Assembly (NCBI RefSeq): GCF_000711245.1
Contig: NZ_JOMH01000001.1
Span: forward strand, 738,830 to 802,829
Reading direction: 5' to 3'
DNA: 64,000 bases
DNA from: Polycyclovorans algicola TG408
GTDB taxonomy: Bacteria; Pseudomonadota; Gammaproteobacteria; Nevskiales; Nevskiaceae
Shown: in pieces, positions 34,986-43,301 of the stretch
Position numbering within the stretch: position 1 is the stretch's first letter
Layout: the number at the start of each line of letters is the position of its first letter
Program-made: the position numbers and the translations under genes
Notes under the pieces: model-generated
Told to the model about the DNA's origin: nothing
The model's database searches: none
The model's input: only the letters and a program-made list of their open reading frames with translations

Positions 34986-36542
34986 ATGTGGTTCCATTAC
35001 GAAATCAGGAATGTTGCCGATATCCCGCGCCACTATGGCCGCACCAAACCGAACGACCGGGCACTGATTGACGGGCGGGGCACCCGCACCTTTGCCCAAC
35101 TCGACCAGGACAGCAACCGCATCGCCAGCGCACTGATCGCTGACGGCATCAAGCCCGGATCGCACGTGGGATTTTTTGGCAAGAACTCGGCGCGCTACTT
35201 CGAGATGCTGTTCGGCGTGCTCAAGGCCGGCGCGGCAGTGGTGCCGCTGAACTGGCGGTTGGCGGCGGCCGAGCTGGCGCCGGTCATCGACGATGCAGAA
35301 TGCCCGGTTATCTTTGTTGACCGCGAGTTTGCCGACGCGCTCGAAGCGGTCAAGCAGAAGTGCACGCAAAAATTCAAAGTCGTGGTCTTCGACTCGGTCA
35401 CCGGCGACGCCAGCCCATACGATCAATGGCTGCAACAGGGTGACGGGCAGGATCCGAACCTGCGCATTCACCCCGAAGACACCGCGATGCTCATCTACAC
35501 CTCGGGCACCACCGGCAAACCCAAGGGCGTTCAACTGACGCACGGGGGTCTCAATTACATGCGCCTCTGCGAGCACCTGGAGCCCGCCTACAAATGGCAC
35601 GACGGTGACGTGATGCTGACGGTGATGCCGGTGTTCCACCTCGTGGGGACCGGGCTGTCGGTGCAGGCGCTCTATAACGGCGCCGCCGTATCGGTGCTGC
35701 CGGCGCTGGACCCCGGGGCCCTGCTCAAGTTTCTCGCGCGTGACCGCCCCACCATCTGCGCGCTGGTGCCCACCGCCATTCAGATGGTGCTCGATCACCC
35801 GGATGCCAAAACGGCAGACTTCTCGTCGCTGCGCATCGTCATGTATGCCGGCTCGGCGATCAGCTCCACCTTGCTGCGGCGTGCAGTGCTGGAGATGAAG
35901 TGCCAGTTCATGCAGTTCTACGGCGCGACAGAATCTTCAGGGGCGATCACGCTGCTGCGGCCCGAGCAGCATGACGTCGACAACGAGGCGCGCCTCAAGT
36001 CCTGCGGCACGCCGCTACCGCTGATCGAAATCAAGGTCGTCGACGACAACGGCAACGAAGTGCCGCAAGGCGAAAGCGGCGAATTTCTGGTGCGCGGCCC
36101 CAACCTGTTCGGCGGCTACTGGAAGCAGCCCGAAACCACCGCAGGCGTGTTCAAGGACGGCTGGTACCGCACCGGTGATGCCGGCTTCCGTGATGCCGAA
36201 GGCTTGTTTTACATCGTCGACCGCGTCAAAGACATGATTGTCACCGGCGGTGAAAACGTCTATTCCGCCGAGGTCGAGCAGGTGCTGGCCAAGTTGCCGG
36301 GCGTGCGCCAAAGCGCGGTGGTCGGCGTCGCCGATGTCAAGTGGGGCGAGCGCGTCACCGCCGTCATCATCGCCGCGCCCGATGCGGGATTGACGCAGGA
36401 GACGGTCATTGCCCACTGTCGTGAACTGATTGCCGGCTACAAGGTGCCCAAAGAAGTTCGCTTTGTCGACGCGCTGCCGATGACACCCACCGGCAAGGTC
36501 CTGAAACGAATTGTTCGCGACCAGTTGGCGTCCGCCGGGTGA
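34986..36542 (+). CDS. Acyl-CoA ligase (AMP-binding)
   Basis: 518 residues from ATG 34986 (MWFHYEIRNVADIPRHYGRT). GGAGG lies 9 bases upstream; ATG 34977 abuts it. The P-loop IYTSGTTGKPKG, MQFYGATESSGA, YRTGDAGFRDAEGLFYIVDR and MTPTGKVLK follow in order. It is a paralogue of the ligase at 890-2434. It would activate an acid to the CoA thioester for the enoyl-CoA hydratase and acyl-CoA dehydrogenase encoded nearby. Confidence 0.94.
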   Translation: MWFHYEIRNVADIPRHYGRTKPNDRALIDGRGTRTFAQLDQDSNRIASALIADGIKPGSHVGFFGKNSARYFEMLFGVLKAGAAVVPLNWRLAAAELAPVIDDAECPVIFVDREFADALEAVKQKCTQKFKVVVFDSVTGDASPYDQWLQQGDGQDPNLRIHPEDTAMLIYTSGTTGKPKGVQLTHGGLNYMRLCEHLEPAYKWHDGDVMLTVMPVFHLVGTGLSVQALYNGAAVSVLPALDPGALLKFLARDRPTICALVPTAIQMVLDHPDAKTADFSSLRIVMYAGSAISSTLLRRAVLEMKCQFMQFYGATESSGAITLLRPEQHDVDNEARLKSCGTPLPLIEIKVVDDNGNEVPQGESGEFLVRGPNLFGGYWKQPETTAGVFKDGWYRTGDAGFRDAEGLFYIVDRVKDMIVTGGENVYSAEVEQVLAKLPGVRQSAVVGVADVKWGERVTAVIIAAPDAGLTQETVIAHCRELIAGYKVPKEVRFVDALPMTPTGKVLKRIVRDQLASAG

Positions 36543-37104
36543 CCGTATCAACGTCGCCCACCACCAACCAAAAGGTTGGGTGGGCGGCGTTCGTGCACTG
36601 CCACTGTTCATTGACGGTGGCATAAAAATTAAAAGTCAGTCAAAGTAGTTGTTGGCACTTGCCACGACAAAGGTAATATGGCACCGTACCAATAAGCGTT
36701 GTTGAGGATCGTCAATCGATCAGTCAGCAGCTGCGGGTCGGCCAGTTAGAACTACCCTTACGGGTCGGGACGGCGGGAGTGGAGTCGCGGTAAAAGTAGC
36801 GAATAAAGTAATGAGCCCAACCACACGAGTGGGCGTGCAATAAGGAGTTGAGACAGCGTGATCTGCATTCGCATCAATCAAGGTGTCGGGCCCGAAATGC
36901 ATCTCGGATTCGCATTGATGCGTGGCCTCTCGCTGCGTCCAAAATGCCGTCGGCTGGCGTACGTCATACCAGGGCATACCGATCATTTGATCACTGTGCC
37001 CTTCAGTCCGAACGCTTCAATCAGTTGAGTTATCCGGTGTCGCCGGAACGCTCAATCAGGCGAACTCGGTGACCTAAAGCGCAGTTCCAAGTGGAGAGAG
37101 ACTT
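36543..37104. other. 562-bp intergenic region upstream of the envelope operon
   Basis: A hairpin with CGCCCACC/GGTGGGCG arms near 36554-36589 follows the ligase but has no T tract. The region also contains the GTATGG dyad at 36676-36689 and a distant inverted pair CGCATCAAT (36870-36878) and ATTGATGCG (36914-36922). I see no gene-like frame with a ribosome site here. It is a long leader for the DUF1329 operon. Confidence 0.6.
36676..36689. promoter_or_regulatory. GTATGG-NN-CCATAC operator, site 4
   Basis: ATATGGCACCGTAC inside AAGGTAATATGG...CCGTACCAAT, closely matching site 2. It lies 416 bp upstream of the first DUF1329 gene. Confidence 0.72.
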
Positions 37105-38499
37105 ATGCATATCAGAAAGTATGACTTCGACTATTCACGTCGCAAAATGATGCAGAACGTGGCGCTCGGCCTGGGCGGTGGCGTGCTCGCCCCGGTTTGG
37201 CCGACCATCGCTGCGACCGGCGAAGTGACCAAGGCTTACCCCGACGAGTTGACCTCCATCGAAGTCAACACCAAGGGCAAGATCAAGGTCGGTGACACCA
37301 TCGACTCCAGCAACGTCGAACACGTCAAGCACCTACTGGACCCCATCTTCTTCGAGCAGATTTCCAACCGTGGACGCAAGGTCAAAATCCGTGCGCCGAC
37401 GCAAGACGTTTCCGAGCTGTTCCCGCACGAGTATTTCGAAGCGACGCTGCGCAATGCCGGCAAGGCCAAGTTCGACGACACCGGCAACGTGGTTGAAGCT
37501 TCAACCGGGGGTCCGTGGATCGGTGGCAACCCGTTTCCCGACGTCAAGACCGGCCAGGAAGGCATTGCCAACCTGACGCTCAGCTGGGGCCGCCACGATC
37601 TGTCGCAGTACGCAATTCGTAGCTTTGACATCAACCCCGATGGCTCGCCTGCCTACACCTACGACTTCTACTGGACCGAGCTCAACGCGACGGCGCGCAC
37701 GCATCCCGAGAGGCGCGTGTTCGACGATCGTGACGACATGCTGCGATTCCAGTCGGTGTTCTTCACCGCGCCGCAGGAGCAGGCCGGTGCCTCGTTCCTG
37801 GTGCCGTGGAACTATGACCAGCGCAAGTTCCCGGACATCTACGGCTACCTGCCGCAGTTCCGCCGCGTGCGTCAGTTCCCGGCCAACCAGCGCTTTGAGC
37901 CGTTGGTGCCCGGTATCACGCTGTTCCTGTCTGACGCTTGGGCGGCTGGCGACCCGATGCTCACCTGGGGCAACACCAAGATTGTCGGTCGTGGTCCGCA
38001 CCTCGCGGCGCTCGGTGGCAACTTCACCGGTGAAGAACACGACAACTGGGAAAACTCCAAGCGACACGGCGGCGAACAGGGCCAGACGTTCATGGACTAC
38101 ACCATGGAGTTGGTGCCCGAGTGCGTGCAGATTGAGTCAGAGCCCACCGGTTATCCGCGTGCCCCGGTCGGCAAGAAAAAGATCTGGGTTGACGTGCGCA
38201 ATGCCATGGTCATCGCCTACATCACCTATGACCGTCGCGGCGAAATCTGGAAGCAGGTGGACCCGGCGTTCGGCCCGCAGAAGCAGGGCAACTTTGTCAA
38301 CAAGGATCGCCATGGCAAGCCGGAATGGTCATGGACGTCGGTGCACATTCACGACATCCAGTCCAACCGCATGAGTCTGCTCAACCACGTGAAACAGATC
38401 GCGGGTGGCTACAAGAGTCAGTACTACGCCGAAGACGAAAAGGCGGTGTATAACAAGTTCTTGACGCAGTCCGCCATCGCGCGCCTCGGCACGGTGTAA
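37105..38499 (+). CDS. DUF1329 protein with Tat signal, copy 1
   Basis: 464 residues starting MHIRKYDFDYSRRKMMQNVA, with GGAGAGAG upstream. The twin-arginine motif SRRKMM is followed by a Gly/Val/Leu-rich h-region, so export by Tat to the periplasm is likely. Most of the protein matches DUF1329: DPIFFEQISNRG, LTLSWGRHD, GAGCTTF-like SFLVPWNYDQR, and QPPVIR-like EPTGYPRAP. DUF1329 proteins commonly accompany DUF1302 outer-membrane proteins and RND exporters in strains that use hydrophobic substrates. Paralogue of 41865-43241. Confidence 0.87.
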   Translation: MHIRKYDFDYSRRKMMQNVALGLGGGVLAPVWPTIAATGEVTKAYPDELTSIEVNTKGKIKVGDTIDSSNVEHVKHLLDPIFFEQISNRGRKVKIRAPTQDVSELFPHEYFEATLRNAGKAKFDDTGNVVEASTGGPWIGGNPFPDVKTGQEGIANLTLSWGRHDLSQYAIRSFDINPDGSPAYTYDFYWTELNATARTHPERRVFDDRDDMLRFQSVFFTAPQEQAGASFLVPWNYDQRKFPDIYGYLPQFRRVRQFPANQRFEPLVPGITLFLSDAWAAGDPMLTWGNTKIVGRGPHLAALGGNFTGEEHDNWENSKRHGGEQGQTFMDYTMELVPECVQIESEPTGYPRAPVGKKKIWVDVRNAMVIAYITYDRRGEIWKQVDPAFGPQKQGNFVNKDRHGKPEWSWTSVHIHDIQSNRMSLLNHVKQIAGGYKSQYYAEDEKAVYNKFLTQSAIARLGTV

Positions 38500-38509
38500 T
38501 GACATCAGT

Positions 38510-38547
38510 CTCCTGCCGCCGGCGTTCGTGCCGGCGGCAGGAGTTTT
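38510..38547 (+). terminator. Intra-operon hairpin with short T run
   Basis: A 13-bp GC-rich stem CTCCTGCCGCCGG/CCGGCGGCAGGAG followed by TTTTCTT. It lies between the first DUF1329 gene and the YCF48 gene and may attenuate or end transcription so that the first gene is made in excess. Confidence 0.8.
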
Positions 38548-38569
38548 CTTATCGCGGAGTTTGATCTAT

Positions 38570-39586
38570 ATGAAAACGAGGCCTTTGAACTCGTTGTTTT
38601 TTTGCCTGCCATTAATTTTCAGCGTCGCGGCGTTTGCGCCGCACGCAGCAGCAGAAGAGAAAGAGACCAATCTGGTCAATGACATCATCACCGGCATCCC
38701 GCACTCGGCCTATTTTGCCTTGAGCATTGAGGATGACCGTGCGGTGGCCGTGGGTGTCGCGGGCACCATCATGCAGTCGGAGGACGGCGGTCAAAACTGG
38801 GCGCCCGCCGAAGATTCCGGTGTGGGCTTTGACGTGGCACTGCTCGATGCCGACCTTGGCGGCGAGCATGCCATCGCCGTCGGCCAGATCGGCGCCGTAG
38901 TCATCGAAGACGAACCCGGCAAATGGCGCAAAGTAGATCCGGGTTTCGAAGGGCGAATGCTCTCCGTCAGCGTCAACCGCTCAGGCTTGGCCGTCATCGG
39001 TGGCGAATTCGGCACCGTGCTCAAGTCCACCGACGGCGGCGAGACCTGGACCTCCAATCAGCCGGACTGGGAGCCCCTCTCAGACGCAACGACGTTCGGT
39101 ACGGCAGAGCCACACGTTTACGCCGTTCACGCGGCCGAGAACGGCGACGTCACGATTGCCGGCGAATTTGGCCTGATGTTGCGCCAGCCGGCGGGAACCG
39201 ACGAATGGGTTGTGCTCAGAGGGATCGACGCCAAAGCGCCAACGCTTTTCGCCATGCACATCGATGAATCGGGCAGCGGTGAGAGCTACGCGGTCGGTCT
39301 GAGCGGCGAGATTCTGCGCTCAACCGATGCCGGCAAGGAATGGACAAAAGTCGAAAGCAGCGATGCCGACGCCAACTTTTTGGGCGTGACCGCGCTGCCG
39401 AACGGGCGCGTGGTCATCACCGGCATGCGCATCATGTTGGTCAGCACCGACTTCGGACGCAACTGGCTCTCTGTCAATGAAGGCGACATTCAAATTGAGT
39501 GGTATCAGGGTGTCGATGCGCATCGCGAAAGCGGGCGCATTTATGCCGTCGGTCATAAAGGCAAGATCATTCAGATCGACGGCTGA
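38570..39586 (+). CDS. YCF48-like (Hcf136-type) BNR-repeat protein
   Basis: 338 residues from ATG 38570 (MKTRPLNSLFFCL), with a Sec signal peptide ending near APHAAA. Four Asp-box repeats, SEDGGQNW, STDGGETW, STDAGKEW and STDFGRNW, mark a beta-propeller. YCF48-like proteins are assembly or chaperone factors in photosystem II; in bacteria they often sit beside DUF1329/DUF1302/RND genes. It is likely periplasmic. Confidence 0.85.
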   Translation: MKTRPLNSLFFCLPLIFSVAAFAPHAAAEEKETNLVNDIITGIPHSAYFALSIEDDRAVAVGVAGTIMQSEDGGQNWAPAEDSGVGFDVALLDADLGGEHAIAVGQIGAVVIEDEPGKWRKVDPGFEGRMLSVSVNRSGLAVIGGEFGTVLKSTDGGETWTSNQPDWEPLSDATTFGTAEPHVYAVHAAENGDVTIAGEFGLMLRQPAGTDEWVVLRGIDAKAPTLFAMHIDESGSGESYAVGLSGEILRSTDAGKEWTKVESSDADANFLGVTALPNGRVVITGMRIMLVSTDFGRNWLSVNEGDIQIEWYQGVDAHRESGRIYAVGHKGKIIQIDG

Positions 39587-39676
39587 GCGACCTTTTTGGG
39601 GTAGTGCGGTACGGGTGGTGCGCGCGCGGCCGCAACGACGGTCAGCGGAAGTGAAAACTTTGGAGGGAAACTAAAG

Positions 39677-41788
39677 ATGCGAAGTCTGCGATTAATGGGT
39701 TTGGGCGCTGTCGCGATCATCGGCGCCAGCCTGTTGACCAGCACGGCCCATGCACAAGGGCGGGTCGACCGTAAGTTTTTAGGTGCCGACTTTTCATTTG
39801 ACGGCTTGATTCGTTACGAAGCGGCCATCAGCACCGGGTCGGCGGCGCCTTCCAACCAGTTTGGTGACCCTGCCAACAACCGGCCAATCCGACGCGTGGT
39901 CGGCAATCCTTTTTTGGGCTGGACGGTGCCGCTGGTGCCGGGCGACGAAGCCTTCTCTCTTTTGAGCGGCTTGTTGCCCACCGGTCTTGGTGTGCTGCCA
40001 CCCACCGAAGGGGTCAGCAACCTCGGCGTTGGCGGCCTCAGTGACACCTTTACCCGTTACGCGCCCAAGCGCGAAAACGATCTCAACTACAACCTGATTC
40101 GTTTTGAGAGCAGTCAGCGACTGGCCTGGGGGGGCGGCTTCTCGTTCCAGTCGCGCATCCGCGCGCTCTACCACCCGCATGACACCGGCGTCCGCGATTT
40201 TGATGCGCGTGACTACGCCGGCATCAACGGCGGATTCAACTCCGAAAACTCTGAACAGTACGACGGCAAGCCCAGCCATTTGGGTTACCGCGTCGAGGGC
40301 GATGACAGCCCGTTGTTGTTCGAGTTTTCGGGCCGCAACTACCAGATCGACGTGCCGGCCTTCTTTTTGCAGTGGACCAACGGCCAGACCACGGTCCGCG
40401 TCGGCAACCAAAGCGTTGCCTGGGGCCAGTTGCTGTTCTTCCGCATCATGGACGTGGCCAACGGGCTCGATCTGCGTCGCCACCTGTTTCTTGACCGTGC
40501 GCTTGAAGAGTATGCAGACGAACGCGGCACGGCACCCGGGTTGCGGGTCACCCACCAATTGACCGAACGCATCGTGGCCGACGCCTATGTGCACCAGTTC
40601 ATCCCGACAATTCTCAATAACGCCAACACCCCCTACAACCTGGTGCCGTCGCAGTTCTACCTCCGCGACCGCTACAGCGAGATGGGTTACGACGAGAAGG
40701 TGAATTACGGGGTGCGCTTCAAGGGCGAATACGGCAAGTACAACTGGCAGGCCATGTACACCCGCCGCTACAACCCGCTGGGTGCAATTCGCTGGACGAA
40801 GTCCGACATCAACAAGCCGCTGCCCAGCAGCAACGTGTTGGGCCTTGCATTCAACCGCTATTGCGAGCTCGCACTGGGCTCTCCACTCGGTCAGGGCTGT
40901 GGTCCGCAATTGGCGGAGACTTCGTTTGAAGCCTCGCCGCTGGGGTTGTTTAGCGCAGAAGAATGGTTCCACTACGCTTCATACATCAAGCTCGATGCGT
41001 TGCAGGGCCTTAATCGCGTCATTGATCAGTTCCCGGCCGCGCAGCAGATTTTCGCTCAGACCATCGGCACTGACGCCAATGCCGCTAACAACCAGCTCGA
41101 CGGCTTCTTCGTTGCCGCCGAAGGCCTGCACGGTCACATCGAGCGCATGTACTTCCCCGAAGACGTGTTTGGCCTCGGCGCAGGTTATGTGCTGGATGCT
41201 GAGCCGGGTTCGATCTTCGACCAGATGATTTTCAACCTCGAAGTGGCCTACACCGCCGACCGGCAGTTCACGGCCATTGACCTCAAGCAGGAATTTGGCA
41301 CGCGCGACGAAGTGCAGGTGGGCCTGGTCGTCGAGAAATATCACCGCTTCTCGACCAAGTTCCCCGCCACATACATGCTGTTCCAGTACCTGTGGCAGAA
41401 GAACTTCGACTTGGCCGGCCTCTCGCTGGACGGCTACGGCAGCGAAAACTTCTCTGATCAGGGCGTGCAGCTTGACACCCGCGTGCCCACCAGTGCAGAC
41501 CCCAGCATTACCCCGGGCCTGCCGGGCGGCGCGCACTACATCGTGCTGGCCGCACTGCAACCGACCGACGCCTATATTTTTGAGTACAGCATCGCGAGCC
41601 TGATCGACGTCCAGGGCGGCATGCTGATTCAGCCGGGCGTGCAGTGGAAGCCGCAGGGCAACGTCACCGTGAACCTGTATTACAACTACATCAACGGCGA
41701 TCTGTGGGGCGGCAACAGCAACAAGAACCTGCTGGGTTTGATCGACTTTGCTGACGAAGTCGGCATTCGTCTCGGTTACCAGTTCTAA
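39677..41788 (+). CDS. DUF1302 outer-membrane protein
   Basis: 703 residues with a signal peptide ending ASLLTSTAHAQG and GGAGGGAAAC as ribosome site. The mature part is rich in alternating polar/aromatic strands and ends GIRLGYQF with a terminal Phe, as expected for BAM-inserted beta-barrels. It matches DUF1302 by length and by motifs such as NQSVAWGQLLFFRIMDVANG. The most likely role is a channel or binding partner for a hydrophobic compound in the outer membrane. Confidence 0.88.
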   Translation: MRSLRLMGLGAVAIIGASLLTSTAHAQGRVDRKFLGADFSFDGLIRYEAAISTGSAAPSNQFGDPANNRPIRRVVGNPFLGWTVPLVPGDEAFSLLSGLLPTGLGVLPPTEGVSNLGVGGLSDTFTRYAPKRENDLNYNLIRFESSQRLAWGGGFSFQSRIRALYHPHDTGVRDFDARDYAGINGGFNSENSEQYDGKPSHLGYRVEGDDSPLLFEFSGRNYQIDVPAFFLQWTNGQTTVRVGNQSVAWGQLLFFRIMDVANGLDLRRHLFLDRALEEYADERGTAPGLRVTHQLTERIVADAYVHQFIPTILNNANTPYNLVPSQFYLRDRYSEMGYDEKVNYGVRFKGEYGKYNWQAMYTRRYNPLGAIRWTKSDINKPLPSSNVLGLAFNRYCELALGSPLGQGCGPQLAETSFEASPLGLFSAEEWFHYASYIKLDALQGLNRVIDQFPAAQQIFAQTIGTDANAANNQLDGFFVAAEGLHGHIERMYFPEDVFGLGAGYVLDAEPGSIFDQMIFNLEVAYTADRQFTAIDLKQEFGTRDEVQVGLVVEKYHRFSTKFPATYMLFQYLWQKNFDLAGLSLDGYGSENFSDQGVQLDTRVPTSADPSITPGLPGGAHYIVLAALQPTDAYIFEYSIASLIDVQGGMLIQPGVQWKPQGNVTVNLYYNYINGDLWGGNSNKNLLGLIDFADEVGIRLGYQF

Positions 41789-41809
41789 GCGCTGGTACGT
41801 GACCTTTGC

Positions 41810-41840
41810 CTGGGGCGGTGCGCCGACCGCGCCGCCCCAG
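41810..41840. promoter_or_regulatory. Intercistronic hairpin after DUF1302
   Basis: The 9-bp stem CTGGGGCGG/CCGCCCCAG lacks a T tract. It is probably an RNA processing or stability element rather than a terminator. Confidence 0.5.
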
Positions 41841-41864
41841 TCTTGACACAAAACGAGGACAACC

Positions 41865-43241
41865 GTGCACATTCGCAAATACGACTCCGACTACAGCAGG
41901 CGTGCCTTTATGGGCAAGCTCGGCAAGTCGGCGGCGGGTGCTGGTGTGCTGGCCTCGACCTGGCAGACCATTGCGCAAGACGGCGATGCGTCCAAGGCCT
42001 ATCCCGACGAGCTGAACTCGATTGAGGCTTACACCAAGGGCAAGATCAAGAACGGCGATTACATCGACGCCAGCAATGTCGAGCTGGTGAAGGATCTGCT
42101 CGAACCGATTCGCTACGAGCATATTATGAAGCATGGGCGTCGCCTGAAGATGGCGAAGACCACCACCGATGTCATGAAGCTGTCGCCGTGGGAGTACATC
42201 GAAGCCACCTTGGCCAACGCCGGCAAGGCGCAGTTTGATGATCGCGGCAATGTCGTCACCGCCGACGGCGAACCGTGGATTGGTGGAAACCCCTTTCCCG
42301 ACGCCAAAACGGGGGAGGAGCTGTTTGCGGCCCAGACCCTGAGCTGGGGTCGGCACGATGCGTCGTTCTACGCCATCAAAATCAGCGATGTGGCGGTGGA
42401 TGGCCAAACCCGTTTCCGGTATCAGGGTGGGTGGGCTGAGTTGTCGACGGTGTCCCGGGTGACGATGGATCCGAAACCCTACTGGCCGGCGCACAAAGAC
42501 AAGCTGCGGTTCCAGACGGTCTTTTTTACCGAGCCACGTCAGTTCAGTGGTACGTCGTTTCTCAACGTATGGGATTACGACCAACGCACGTTTCCGCAGT
42601 TGTACGGCTATGTCGCCGACTTTCGCCGCATACGCCAGTTTCCCTCATCACAGCGGTTTGAGCCATTGCTGCCGGGGACGACCTTGTACTTGTCGGACGC
42701 GTGGGCCGCAGGTGACCCGATGCACACCTGGGGGAATTACAAGATTGTAGGTCGCGGCCCATTTTTGGCCGGACTGTCGGACGCCTGGAACGCCGACGAT
42801 CCCAACTGGGAGCACAAGACCCACGGGGGACCCAAGGATCAGACGTTCTGGGACACCACGGTCGAGCTGGTCCCCGAGGCCATCATCGTCGAGGCGGAGC
42901 CCACCGGCTTCCCGCGCGCACCGGTGTCCAAAAAGCGGGTCTGGTTCGATGCACGCAACCAGGTGGTCATCGGCATGGTGACCTATGACCGAAACGATCA
43001 GCCTTACCGCTCATTCGATGGCGCCTACAGCCTTTACGAAAAGGGCGACAAGAAATTCATGGATGGTGAACACCCTTACTGGAGCTGGTGCCATGTCACG
43101 GTTTCAGACATTCAAACCGGGCGTGTGACCCGCCTGGAGCAGGCGCGCAGTGTCGACGGCCACAAAAGCGGCGCCAACGACCCGACGATGTATGACAAAT
43201 ACCTAACGCACTCGGCTTTGATGCGCTTGGGCGCTGTTTAA
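41865..43241 (+). CDS. DUF1329 protein with Tat signal, copy 2
   Basis: 458 residues from GTG 41865, with AACGAGGAC upstream. It opens MHIRKYDSDYSRRAFMGKLG, a textbook SRRAFM twin-arginine motif followed by a hydrophobic region. The body closely tracks the copy at 37105: LSWGRHD, FSGTSFLNVWDYDQR, and EPTGFPRAPVSKK. The two probably arose by duplication within the operon. Predicted periplasmic. Confidence 0.88.
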   Translation: MHIRKYDSDYSRRAFMGKLGKSAAGAGVLASTWQTIAQDGDASKAYPDELNSIEAYTKGKIKNGDYIDASNVELVKDLLEPIRYEHIMKHGRRLKMAKTTTDVMKLSPWEYIEATLANAGKAQFDDRGNVVTADGEPWIGGNPFPDAKTGEELFAAQTLSWGRHDASFYAIKISDVAVDGQTRFRYQGGWAELSTVSRVTMDPKPYWPAHKDKLRFQTVFFTEPRQFSGTSFLNVWDYDQRTFPQLYGYVADFRRIRQFPSSQRFEPLLPGTTLYLSDAWAAGDPMHTWGNYKIVGRGPFLAGLSDAWNADDPNWEHKTHGGPKDQTFWDTTVELVPEAIIVEAEPTGFPRAPVSKKRVWFDARNQVVIGMVTYDRNDQPYRSFDGAYSLYEKGDKKFMDGEHPYWSWCHVTVSDIQTGRVTRLEQARSVDGHKSGANDPTMYDKYLTHSALMRLGAV

Positions 43242-43301
43242 GTTGAAAGCATCAACCCCGCTGTAAAAATCCTACTAATTTAAAACTAGGCTGTGCGAAT
43301 C

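Noticed and set aside
36640-36665. Possible sigma-54 promoter (TTGGCAC...TTGCC) ahead of the DUF1329 operon
   Set aside because: TGGCAC and TTGC are adjacent without the 5-base spacer needed for -24/-12 elements; it is only a short palindrome.
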